The notes below the pieces were generated by a model, which made no database searches, was not told where the DNA came from, and saw nothing but the letters and a program-made list of their open reading frames with translations. A program made the position numbers and the translations under genes. This document shows positions 1-7,315 of a stretch of 45,321 bases of DNA, piece by piece. The stretch covers positions 1 through 45,321 of the forward strand of contig CALCXK010000023.1 of NCBI GenBank assembly GCA_937905835.1. The letters are read 5' to 3'. Origin of the DNA: an uncultured Ilumatobacter sp. GTDB taxonomy: Bacteria; Actinomycetota; Acidimicrobiia; Acidimicrobiales; Ilumatobacteraceae. Every line of letters starts with the position of its first letter. The first letter of the stretch is position 1.

Positions 1-293
1 AACTCCCCGTGCGTGTTTGGCTCCTGCGGCGCTGACCGACCGGACGCGATCGCGGTTCAGCGCCTCAGCTCACACACTCTTTCTGCGAGAGCGTCCCGCC
101 TGGACTCTCGCGATTATGCGCATCCTGTTCCGGCTCGTCGTGTTCCCCTGTACGCCGACGAGTGCTGCGCTCTCGTTCGCCGATGCCAACGAGCTCGAAC
201 ATCGGAGGCCAGCCCACCGGGCCACAAGCCAGCCGACCTGAGTTTCCGGCAAGTTGTCCGATGCCGGCAACCGCGCATCTCTACCCTGAGAGC
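1..293. other. No recognisable gene
   Basis: Both strands hold only short frames without recognisable domains. No tRNA-like T-arm, terminator or repeat is apparent. The stretch probably carries the promoter of the gene starting at 294 and perhaps the eroded end of something upstream of the window. Confidence 0.5.
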
Positions 294-836
294 ATGATGC
301 TGCGCGAAGGAACCCCGCTACCAACGTTCAAGTTTGCAGGCGCTAGCGAAACGACCTGGTCGACCGACAACCACCGCAAGCACGACGTGCCGCTCGTGCT
401 GATCTTGCACCGACACCTTGCTTGACTGCCGTGCCAAGAGCATGTGCTCGCCGTGAGCGAGCGTCTCAAAGAATTCGGTGACGCTGAGATCACCGTCGTC
501 ACCTTCAGCAATCCAGCGCGGCTCGATGCCTACGTTCAGCACCTCGGCGTCACGTTCCCCGTGGTGTCCGACGTTGACCGCGAGCTGTATCAGGCACTCG
601 GGCTCGAGCGCGGCACGCTCCGCCAGGTCTGGTCGCTCGGCACGCTGAAGAAGTACTGGCACCTCCTGCGCGCAGGAAACAAGTTGCAGCGCGCGCACGA
701 AGACATCCGCCAACTCGGCGCCGACGTGATCGTCGGTGCCGACGGTCGCATCACCAAGATTTTCCGTCCGGCCACACCGGATGCCCGGCCCAGCGTCGAC
801 GACTTACTCGCGCACCTGGGAGATTCGGCGGCCTAG
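294..836 (+). CDS. Putative selenoprotein, AhpC/SelU-like thioredoxin-fold (in-frame TGA)
   Basis: The reading frame from ATG 294 (a second ATG follows at 297) to TAG 834-836 is open except for one TGA at 423-425. Both halves lie in the same frame and together form one AhpC/TSA-like (Prx-like 2, SelU/FAM213-type) thioredoxin fold of 180 residues. The N-terminal strand reads LVLILHRHLA, then the TGA, then LPCQEH. Family members have a Cys in that position of a C-x-x-C motif, so decoding TGA as selenocysteine gives U44-L-P-C47. The downstream half has typical features: ITVVTFSN, FPVVSDVDRELYQALGL and VGADGRI. The predicted role is a thiol/selenol oxidoreductase or peroxidase in the cytoplasm. 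A SECIS-like hairpin follows the TGA. The TAG stop overlaps the stop of a convergent kinase remnant. The alternative is a nonsense mutation or sequencing error in a Cys gene. No Sec machinery is in the window. Confidence 0.72.
438..467 (+). promoter_or_regulatory. Candidate bacterial SECIS element
   Basis: The mRNA just after the TGA (423-425) can fold: 444-451 pairs with 457-464 (six Watson-Crick pairs GCTCGC/GCGAGC plus two wobbles) around the five-base loop CGTGA. GAG 438-440 can pair with CTC 465-467 across a three-base bulge. The loop begins 26 nt after the TGA and has G at its second position. As I recall, the bacterial SECIS model asks for a small loop with a G in its first two bases about 16-37 nt from the UGA, and this fits. 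The hairpin lies inside coding sequence, as bacterial SECIS elements do. Confidence 0.55.
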
Positions 837-1148
837 ATCGTGGGGAGGCGAAAGCCAACATCGGCGCCACCGTGTTCGGACTGGGCGACCCAGATCTCTC
901 CGCCATGCCGCTCGACGATCTGAGCCACGATGGGCAGTCCAAGCCCCGAGCCGGGCAATGTGCGTGTCGAAACGGCACGGTAGAAGCGAGCGAACACCCT
1001 GACCTCGATCGCGGACCGACCCGAAACCATCCCTGACCGCCACGTCGATCGGTTCACCAGGTGGGCTTGACTGGTGATCAGCGTTGCCGAGCGACTTGTG
1101 TACGGCGACAACTTCACTCTGAGAATGACCCAAATCCCGTCGCGGTAG
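833..1148 (-). pseudogene. Sensor histidine kinase remnant (HATPase_c end)
   Basis: The last ~55 codons read as the end of a kinase ATPase domain: FARFYRAV, the G-box-like GSGLGLPIVAQIVERHGG, then GFRLPTI and a TAG at 833-835. The preceding part of the domain (SPPGEPIDVAVRD and VRDRGQG) is in a different frame, and SLGNADHQ just upstream lacks the ~35 residues that should separate it from SPPGEP. So at least one frameshift and several deletions have destroyed the gene. No dimerisation domain, membrane segments or response regulator remain. The stop overlaps the stop of the convergent selenoprotein candidate. Not expected to be functional. Confidence 0.75.
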
Positions 1149-1557
1149 TGATCGAGTTTCCTGATGCTGACGCAGCGATGGCTGGGAAGACCTCCGACGC
1201 TTACCAGGCAATGTTGCCTGGCCGGTGAGATAACTCCGAAGGGCCGTTGGTTCTCTGTGAAGGCGTTGAGTAATACGTAGTGATCCCCGATCAAGCGGCC
1301 ATTTTGTAGGACCGTCTTTGTCGGTGAGTTGGACGACCGCGCCAGGATAAAATGGCAGTCGAACCAACTGCGGCCCAGCGTCATCTGCAGCACCGGCCTG
1401 CCACGCGCACCGCGCTGATAGTCCACTTCCCCTCGGGTCAAAAGTGGACACGCCTGTCCGCTTTTGACCCGAGGTAGATGGGACATGAGTCGCTGATCAC
1501 ACGACGATCGGGGCGCTGAACGGTGCAATTCAACCCGATCTACGGCACCGTGGAGGA
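1149..1557. other. No intact gene; decayed sequence plus palindromic repeat
   Basis: Upstream of the kinase remnant the minus strand keeps open frames but no recognisable protein. The stretch holds the 64-bp palindrome at 1421-1484 and, at its right end, the ribosome-binding site (GGAGG 1552-1556) of the flavoprotein gene. It is probably the rest of the decayed kinase locus. Confidence 0.5.
1421..1484. repeat. 64-bp palindromic repeat, copy 1
   Basis: An imperfect inverted repeat: the left arm contains CTCGGGTCAAAAGTGGACA, then a four-base centre, then the complementary arm TGTCCGCTTTTGACCCGAG. The outer ends are GTCC and GGAC. The same 64-bp element occurs at 8521-8584 and 42583-42646. Its size, palindromy and intergenic placement suggest a REP/MITE-like element. 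No transposase is visible. Confidence 0.85.
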
Positions 1558-2793
1558 GTGAACACCGAGCAGTACGACATCGCAGTCATCGGTGGCGGGC
1601 CGGCTGGTACTGCCGCAGCGATTCGAGCGGCGCGTGCAGGCCTCAGCGTGATTGTCTTCGAAAAGGGAAAACACGGCCGCGACAAAGTGTGCGGCGATGG
1701 TCTGACCCCTCGTGCGATCGGTGCGCTCAACGAACTTGAGATCCCACTCGACGACGCCCACTACATCAAGGGCCTGCGAATGATCGCAGGTAAGCGAGTG
1801 CGCGAACTCGACTGGCCGACCACCGAACGATTCCCGAATCACGGAGCTGTATGGCCGCGGCGGCGTCTCGACACCGCACTCATGGACGCCGCTGCCGCAG
1901 CGGGCGCCGAGATGATCTACGAGACGGAAGCGCTCCCGATCATGGACGGCGACAAAGTACTCGGCGTCGAAGCCGGCGTTGGACCCAACGCGCGCAAGAT
2001 CCACGCCGGCCTCACGATCGTCGCAGCCGGTGCCGTCGGCAAGGTCGCCAAGATGCTCGGTGCCGACCGGGTCGAAGGTGAGACCTTCGGCTTGGCCATT
2101 CGCACCTACGCCGAGACACCGCGACACGACGATGTCCACCTCGAAGCGCTGCTGTCACTCAAGGGCGACGACGGTACAGCTGTTCCCGGCTACGGCTGGA
2201 TGTTCCCTGCCGGCGACGGCACGGTCAACATCGGCTGCGGCGCGCTGTCAACCATGAAGGGGTTCAAGAAGCTGAACCTCAACAAGATGCTCGAGAACTA
2301 CCGCAACCAGGTCATGCCCGAATGGGACCTCGGCCCCAACCTCGAACGGGCTCGTGCCTGGCGTCTGCCGATGTCGACGCAGAAACGCCATGGTGCCGGT
2401 TGGGTCGCGATCGGCGACGCCGCTGGCCTCGTCAACCCGATGAACGGCGAAGGCATCGACTACGGGTTGGAGAGTGGCATGCTCGCCGTCGATCTGTACA
2501 TCGAGAACCCAGCCAACGCTCCAGCCCGTTACGACCAGTTGGTTGGCGAGCAGTTCGATGCGTTCCTGCGCACCGGGCGTCGCTTCTCGTTCCTGATCGG
2601 CCATCCGTGGATCTTGAAGCCCGGTCTGGCGCTGTCGGTCAGCACCGAGTCGATTGCGAAAATCACGCTCGCCGTGATGGGCAACCTGGTCGACAATCAA
2701 ACTCCTGGCATGGCCGGCAAGGTGATGTGGCTCGCCGACAAGGGCCTCGGACTCGTCGACCCGATCCTCCGCAAGACCCGCGCCGCCGCGTAA
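1558..2793 (+). CDS. Geranylgeranyl reductase family FAD-dependent protein
   Basis: A 411-residue flavoprotein with the N-terminal dinucleotide fold AVIGGGPAGTAAAIRAA (GxGxxG near residue 12), an EKG segment ending the second strand, and the downstream FAD motif GDAAGLVNPMNGEG near residue 285. This is the pattern of the geranylgeranyl reductase/digeranylgeranylglycerophospholipid reductase family. In actinobacteria such enzymes reduce double bonds of isoprenoid chains, for example the menaquinone side chain (MenJ-like). The substrate here is an inference. The start is GTG at 1558. GGAGG at 1552-1556 is unusually close to it, but there is no other in-frame start nearby. The gene stands alone downstream of a palindromic repeat. 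It is full length for the family. Confidence 0.85.
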   Translation: MNTEQYDIAVIGGGPAGTAAAIRAARAGLSVIVFEKGKHGRDKVCGDGLTPRAIGALNELEIPLDDAHYIKGLRMIAGKRVRELDWPTTERFPNHGAVWPRRRLDTALMDAAAAAGAEMIYETEALPIMDGDKVLGVEAGVGPNARKIHAGLTIVAAGAVGKVAKMLGADRVEGETFGLAIRTYAETPRHDDVHLEALLSLKGDDGTAVPGYGWMFPAGDGTVNIGCGALSTMKGFKKLNLNKMLENYRNQVMPEWDLGPNLERARAWRLPMSTQKRHGAGWVAIGDAAGLVNPMNGEGIDYGLESGMLAVDLYIENPANAPARYDQLVGEQFDAFLRTGRRFSFLIGHPWILKPGLALSVSTESIAKITLAVMGNLVDNQTPGMAGKVMWLADKGLGLVDPILRKTRAAA

Positions 2794-2905
2794 AACCACT
2801 GGCACGCTTTGGTCAAACCGGAGTGCGACGCTGATGTCGAGCGACTCGCTCACGCTCTGCAGCTCAGTCGGACAGCCCGACTCTGCGACGTGGCAGTATC
2901 GCCCA

Positions 2906-4411
2906 ATGGCAATTGAAACCGTCACTGGATACTGCTGGCCGCAATCTGTTGCATCGGGTGGGTCGATCGGGTTGCACCTGTCGTCGGCGGGCGGTCGACC
3001 TGTCAGCGTCGAGATCGCACGCGTTGGGGCGCAACGGACGGTCGTGTGGGCCGACACCGTCGAGGCCGACGATCATCCGACACCTCGCGACGCCGACTCG
3101 AACGGGTGCGGCTGGCCGGTAGCCACAACGATCACGCCAAGCAACGACTGGGCGTCCGGCTACTACGAGGTACTGCTGACAATCGACGTCGACGGCAAGA
3201 CACGCCAGAGCCACGCCTTTGTCGTCGTCCGGCCGAGCGCCAACTCGAAGAACACCATCCTCCTGCAGCTCGCCACCAACACCTGGCACGCCTACAACGA
3301 CTTCGCTGGCCGCAACCTTTACAACGGAGGCACGCACGCATCGTTGCAACGACCAATGGCCCGCGGCTACCTGTCCAAGCCGCCCGGGGCCGGCCGACGC
3401 GTCACCACGACCCACCCACCGGATCGCGACATGAACACCCATGTCGGCTACATCCGGATGAACCACCTTTCGGGATGGGCCGGGTCAGCAGGTTGGCCCG
3501 ACTGGGAGCAGCCGTTCCTCGCGTGGGCCGAGCAGCACGGCTACGGCATCGACGTGATCACCAATGCCGATCTCGATGAACATCCGGGCATCATCAACAA
3601 CTACCGCCTGCTGCTGTCTGTCGGTCATGACGAGTATTGGTCGGGCCCAATGCGCGACACCGTTGAAGGCTTCATTGCTCGCGGCGGGAACGTGGCGTTC
3701 TTCTCCGGCAACACTGCGCTGTGGCAGGTCCGCATGGAAGACCCGGTCGACGGCACCGCCTCGGTCATGGTGGGCTACAAGGGCCAGTTTAAAAACGATC
3801 CCGTCTACGCCACCGACCGCATCGCCGAGCTCACCAGTATCTGGTCCGACCATCTGATCGGTCGGCCCGAGAACCACATGACCGGCGTGTCGTTCACACG
3901 TGGCGGCTACCACCGCATTGGCAAACGAGTCACGAACGGCGCTGGCGGCTACACCGTGTTCCGGCCCGACCACTGGATGTTCGAGGGCACCGGCATCGAC
4001 TACGGCGACGTGCTCGGGGCCGCAGCGACCACCGTCGGCTACGAGTGCGACGGCTGCGAATACACCACCGTCGACGGGCTCCCCGAACCGACCGGCGCTG
4101 ACGGAACACCCGAGTCGTTTGAGATTCTCGCGATGGTCCCGGCAGCCCACTTCACGCGCACCACTGCGGGGCGGCCGCCGAAACCGCACGAGCCGTCGGA
4201 GATTGAGTTCCTTGCGTCACGCGTGTTCGACGATCGAAGCGAGGCAGCCGTCAAGCGCATCGCCGCAGGCCAGGCGATGCTGGGCAGCTACACATCACCC
4301 GGTGGTGGCACCGTGATCACATCCGGCTCGACCGACTGGGCCCATGGCCTGGCAGGGCGCGACCCGCAGATCGAGCAGATCACCTCGAACATCCTCGACC
4401 GTCTCGGCTGA
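2906..4411 (+). CDS. N,N-dimethylformamidase beta-subunit-like protein
   Basis: A 501-residue protein that resembles the large (beta) subunit family of N,N-dimethylformamidase. An N-terminal beta-rich domain starts with ITGYCWPQ-like sequence (here VTGYCWPQSVASGGS). It is followed by an alpha/beta domain with WHAYNDFAGRNLYNG, LSVGHDEYWSGPMRD and FFSGNTALWQVRMED. The last two segments are characteristic of the family. The known enzyme hydrolyses dimethylformamide with the help of a small alpha subunit, and none is encoded nearby, so the substrate is unknown. I chose ATG 2906 because it begins at the conserved N-terminal strand. An in-frame ATG at 2834 would add 24 residues. No signal peptide is evident from either start. 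Confidence 0.75.
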   Translation: MAIETVTGYCWPQSVASGGSIGLHLSSAGGRPVSVEIARVGAQRTVVWADTVEADDHPTPRDADSNGCGWPVATTITPSNDWASGYYEVLLTIDVDGKTRQSHAFVVVRPSANSKNTILLQLATNTWHAYNDFAGRNLYNGGTHASLQRPMARGYLSKPPGAGRRVTTTHPPDRDMNTHVGYIRMNHLSGWAGSAGWPDWEQPFLAWAEQHGYGIDVITNADLDEHPGIINNYRLLLSVGHDEYWSGPMRDTVEGFIARGGNVAFFSGNTALWQVRMEDPVDGTASVMVGYKGQFKNDPVYATDRIAELTSIWSDHLIGRPENHMTGVSFTRGGYHRIGKRVTNGAGGYTVFRPDHWMFEGTGIDYGDVLGAAATTVGYECDGCEYTTVDGLPEPTGADGTPESFEILAMVPAAHFTRTTAGRPPKPHEPSEIEFLASRVFDDRSEAAVKRIAAGQAMLGSYTSPGGGTVITSGSTDWAHGLAGRDPQIEQITSNILDRLG

Positions 4412-4439
4412 TTCCGCTTCGGTCGAGCAGCACGGGTTC

Positions 4440-4495
4440 TGTGTGAGCAAAAGTGGGCAACGACCCCGCTATCGCTCACACAAAATCGTGTGAGC
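4440..4495. repeat. Alternating inverted repeats, possible terminator
   Basis: GTGTGAGC occurs at 4441-4448 and 4488-4495, and its complement GCTCACAC at 4474-4481. The central unit can therefore pair with either flank: an 8-bp stem with a 6-base loop (4474-4495), or one with a 25-base loop. Both GTGTGAGC units are followed by AACGACC, making a partial direct repeat. There is no T-tract. It lies between the 2906-4411 gene and the start at 4524. Confidence 0.6.
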
Positions 4496-4523
4496 ACAAC
4501 GACCAAACCTATGCTCGGCACCG

Positions 4524-5534
4524 ATGCGTGTCTTCGTGACCCACAACCCCGAAGACCTGGCCGCGTACTACGGCCGAGCGCTCCCAGAGCTTCGATCGCT
4601 GACCGAGCATGACGGCACGCCCGTCGAAGTCGTGCTCAACCCGCTTGAACGTGACCTGACGACACCCGAATTGATCAAGGCCGCAGCAGGCTGCGAAGTC
4701 ATCGTCGCTCACCGCGCGACACCCGGCGACGCAAAGGCGTTCCTGGCACTTCCCGACCTTCTTGCGTTCCTGCGGTGTGCCGTCGACATCAGCACGGTCG
4801 ACGTCGGTGCGGCATCAGCTGCAGGTGTGCTGGTTGCCCGCGCTGACAAGAGCTTCGTTCCGTCCACCGCCGAATTAGCACTCGGCCTCCTGCTCGACTG
4901 TGCTCGAACGATCGCTGCATCGACCATCGATTATCGCAACGGCAAACAGCCGCCCCAACGACTTGGCTGGCAACTGGCAGGCCAGACCGCGGGGATCCTG
5001 GGATACGGCGCGATTGGCTCGTATCTTGCTGGCTTGCTCGCCGGAATCGGCATGCGCGTGCTCGTCCATGACCCGTTCGTCCTCGAAGTCGGCGATGTAG
5101 CCGAGCTCGTCGAGCGCGACCAACTCCTCGCCGAGGCCGACGCTGTCTTCCCGCTCGCGCAAGCCACACCCGAAACCGAGAACCTCGTCAACGCCGACTT
5201 CCTCGCCCAGATGAAGCCGGGCGCCACGCTCATCAACGTCTCACGCGGCGAACTACTCGACGACAATGCGGTGTTCGCTGCACTCGAGTCAGGCCAGCTC
5301 GGCGCATTGGGCCTCGACGTCGGCCGTGCTGCCGACCAGCGCCCCGCTCCCCTTCTGGCAGTTCATCCAAGGTGCGTCGCCACCCCACACCTCGGTGGTC
5401 TCACTCCCCAAAACGCCGATGCTCAAGCAATGAGCAGCGTGGAACAGGTCCGCTCGATGGTCGCCGGCGAGGTCCCGGCCCGATCGGTGAATCCCGACAC
5501 TGCCACACGGCTTCGCCGCCACTTCGAACAGTGA
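4524..5534 (+). CDS. D-isomer-specific 2-hydroxyacid dehydrogenase family protein
   Basis: A 336-residue protein with the catalytic-domain/NAD-domain layout of D-2-hydroxyacid dehydrogenases. The nucleotide motif is ILGYGAIGSYLAG (residues ~158-170), followed by the adenosine-ribose Asp in VHDPF. The catalytic Arg is R241 in NVSRGELLD and the catalytic His is H289 in ATPHLGG. The Glu normally found in the LDVFExEP segment is not present: the sequence reads LDVGRAADQRPAP, with Asp near that position. The enzyme may still reduce or oxidise a 2-oxo/2-hydroxy acid, but the substitution is a reason for caution. Its TGA overlaps the GTG of the next gene by four bases, so the two are probably translated together. 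Confidence 0.85.
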   Translation: MRVFVTHNPEDLAAYYGRALPELRSLTEHDGTPVEVVLNPLERDLTTPELIKAAAGCEVIVAHRATPGDAKAFLALPDLLAFLRCAVDISTVDVGAASAAGVLVARADKSFVPSTAELALGLLLDCARTIAASTIDYRNGKQPPQRLGWQLAGQTAGILGYGAIGSYLAGLLAGIGMRVLVHDPFVLEVGDVAELVERDQLLAEADAVFPLAQATPETENLVNADFLAQMKPGATLINVSRGELLDDNAVFAALESGQLGALGLDVGRAADQRPAPLLAVHPRCVATPHLGGLTPQNADAQAMSSVEQVRSMVAGEVPARSVNPDTATRLRRHFEQ

Positions 5535-6364
5535 GGCCTCTCGCCTGCGACACGCACGTGCATTTTTACGACGCGCGATATCCGTCGGCGCCCGACGCAG
5601 TGCTGCAGCCGCCAGACGCAACCGCTGACGACTACCGCTCGCTGCAGACCGAGCTCGGTCTCGAACGCGTCGTCGTGGTTCAGCCGACCACCTATGGACT
5701 CGACAATTCGTGCCAGCTCGACATGATGGCAACCTTCGGTGACCCAGGTGATGGTCTCGTGCGTGGCGTAATGGTCGTCGACGAGTCGGTGAGTGCCGAC
5801 GAACTCCGTCGCCTGACCGAACTCGGTGTGTGCGGCGCTCGCTTCCACATGCTGCCCGGAGGCGTCGTGCCGTGGGAGATGCTCGAGACCGTGGCAGCGA
5901 CGATCGCTCCGTTCGGATGGCACATCCAACTGCAGTGCAATGGCCACGAACTCGCAGCCCGACAGCACCAGCTCGCCGCATTGCCGACTGAAATCGTGAT
6001 CGATCACATCGGACGCTATATGCCACCTGTTCCGACCGACGACGACAACTTCACCGCCCTGCTCCGACTGGTCGAAGCCGGGCACGCTTGGGTCAAATTG
6101 TCAGCCCCATACGAGTCGTCGACCGAGACAATTCACAACGGCGACCATGCCAGCACTCATCACACCGACGTCCTCCCGCTGATCGACACGCTTGTCGAAC
6201 GGGTCGCCGACCGGCTGCTGTGGGCCAGCAATTGGCCTCACCCCGGACAGTCGTCGGCGCCATCACCGGGCACACTGATGACGCAGCTTGAACGATGGCT
6301 GCCCACCGACGAACTCCGCCACCAGGTGCTCGTCACCAATCCCGACCGCCTGTATTTCTGCTGA
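5531..6364 (+). CDS. Amidohydrolase family protein (amidohydrolase_2 type)
   Basis: A 277-residue metal-dependent TIM-barrel hydrolase. The first strand carries the metal ligand motif CDTHVHFYD (H-x-H at residues 9 and 11), later strands carry VVVQPTTYGLDN and IDHIGRYMPP, and the last has LLWASNWPHP. This layout matches the ACMSD/2-pyrone-4,6-dicarboxylate hydrolase-like branch, which acts on lactones or decarboxylates aromatic breakdown products. The exact substrate cannot be read. The GTG start at 5531 overlaps the upstream dehydrogenase stop in a GTGA. Longer upstream reading in this frame is antisense to nothing useful and runs inside the dehydrogenase gene. With the following SDR it forms a small catabolic-looking group. 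Confidence 0.82.
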   Translation: MRPLACDTHVHFYDARYPSAPDAVLQPPDATADDYRSLQTELGLERVVVVQPTTYGLDNSCQLDMMATFGDPGDGLVRGVMVVDESVSADELRRLTELGVCGARFHMLPGGVVPWEMLETVAATIAPFGWHIQLQCNGHELAARQHQLAALPTEIVIDHIGRYMPPVPTDDDNFTALLRLVEAGHAWVKLSAPYESSTETIHNGDHASTHHTDVLPLIDTLVERVADRLLWASNWPHPGQSSAPSPGTLMTQLERWLPTDELRHQVLVTNPDRLYFC

Positions 6365-6406
6365 ACTCTGTGCGACACGATCACACCACATCGAAAGACT
6401 GCTGAC

Positions 6407-7189
6407 ATGACCGACCCAACCGCCACCCCATACGCCTCGTACCCGTCACTCACCGGCCGCACCGTGCTCATCACAGGTGGCGCCGACGGCATCGGAGCTG
6501 GCATCGTCGAGCAGTTCGTCGCACAGGGCAGCAAGGTCGCCTTCATCGACATTCAAGCCGACAAAGGCCACGCATTGGTCGAACGGCTTTCCCCAGACGC
6601 AGCCCATGCACCGCTCTTCTTCGAGGTCGACCTCCTCGACATTCCTGCAACGCAGGCAGCAATCGCGTCGGCATCCAAACAGCTCGGCGGTATCACCGTG
6701 CTCGTGAACAACGCCGCGAGCGACGACCGCCACACGTGGCAGGAGATGACGCCCGACTACTGGGACGAGCGCCTCAACGTCAACCTACGGCACTACTTCT
6801 TCGCCATCCAATCGGTCGCTCCCGGGATGATCGAGGCGCAGAACGGCTCGATCATCAACATCGGTTCCAGCAGCTACATGATGCAAGAAGACTTCTTCCC
6901 CGGCTACGCGGTCGCGAAGTCAGCAGTCGAAGGCATCACACGGACGCTCGCCCGAACGTTTGGGCCCGACAACGTGCGCGTCAACACGGTCCTGCCTGGC
7001 TGGGTTGCGACCGATCGCCAGCTCACCAAGTGGTGGAGCCCGGAAGGTGAAGAGAGCACGCTGCACGACCAGGCCATCAAGCGCCGCATCTACGCAGCTG
7101 AGTTCGCGCAGATGGTGCTGTTCCTCGCGGCCGACGATGGCGGCGCCTGCACCGCGCAACAGTTCCTCGTCGACGGCGGCCGCCGCTGA
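6407..7189 (+). CDS. SDR family NAD(P)-dependent oxidoreductase
   Basis: A 260-residue classical short-chain dehydrogenase. The cofactor motif TGGADGIG is at residues 23-30, NNAA at 101-104, the catalytic Ser in NIGSSSYM (about 154-156), and the YxxxK pair at Y167/K171 (YAVAK). An Asp after the second strand (FIDIQ) suggests NAD+ preference. It lies 42 bp downstream of the amidohydrolase on the same strand, so co-transcription with the dehydrogenase and amidohydrolase genes is likely. The three activities (two dehydrogenases and a barrel hydrolase) suggest breakdown of a hydroxy acid, lactone or sugar acid. The substrate is not identifiable. Confidence 0.88.
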   Translation: MTDPTATPYASYPSLTGRTVLITGGADGIGAGIVEQFVAQGSKVAFIDIQADKGHALVERLSPDAAHAPLFFEVDLLDIPATQAAIASASKQLGGITVLVNNAASDDRHTWQEMTPDYWDERLNVNLRHYFFAIQSVAPGMIEAQNGSIINIGSSSYMMQEDFFPGYAVAKSAVEGITRTLARTFGPDNVRVNTVLPGWVATDRQLTKWWSPEGEESTLHDQAIKRRIYAAEFAQMVLFLAADDGGACTAQQFLVDGGRR

Positions 7190-7315
7190 GGCGATTGCGG
7201 CGCGCTGGAGCACGGCTGCGGGGCCGACGATTCTGACGAGGACAAGGTTGGGTTGAACCTGACGTACAACGTCGGAGCAGCGCGGTGAGTAGACGAACGT
7301 CGCCGGTCCTATATG

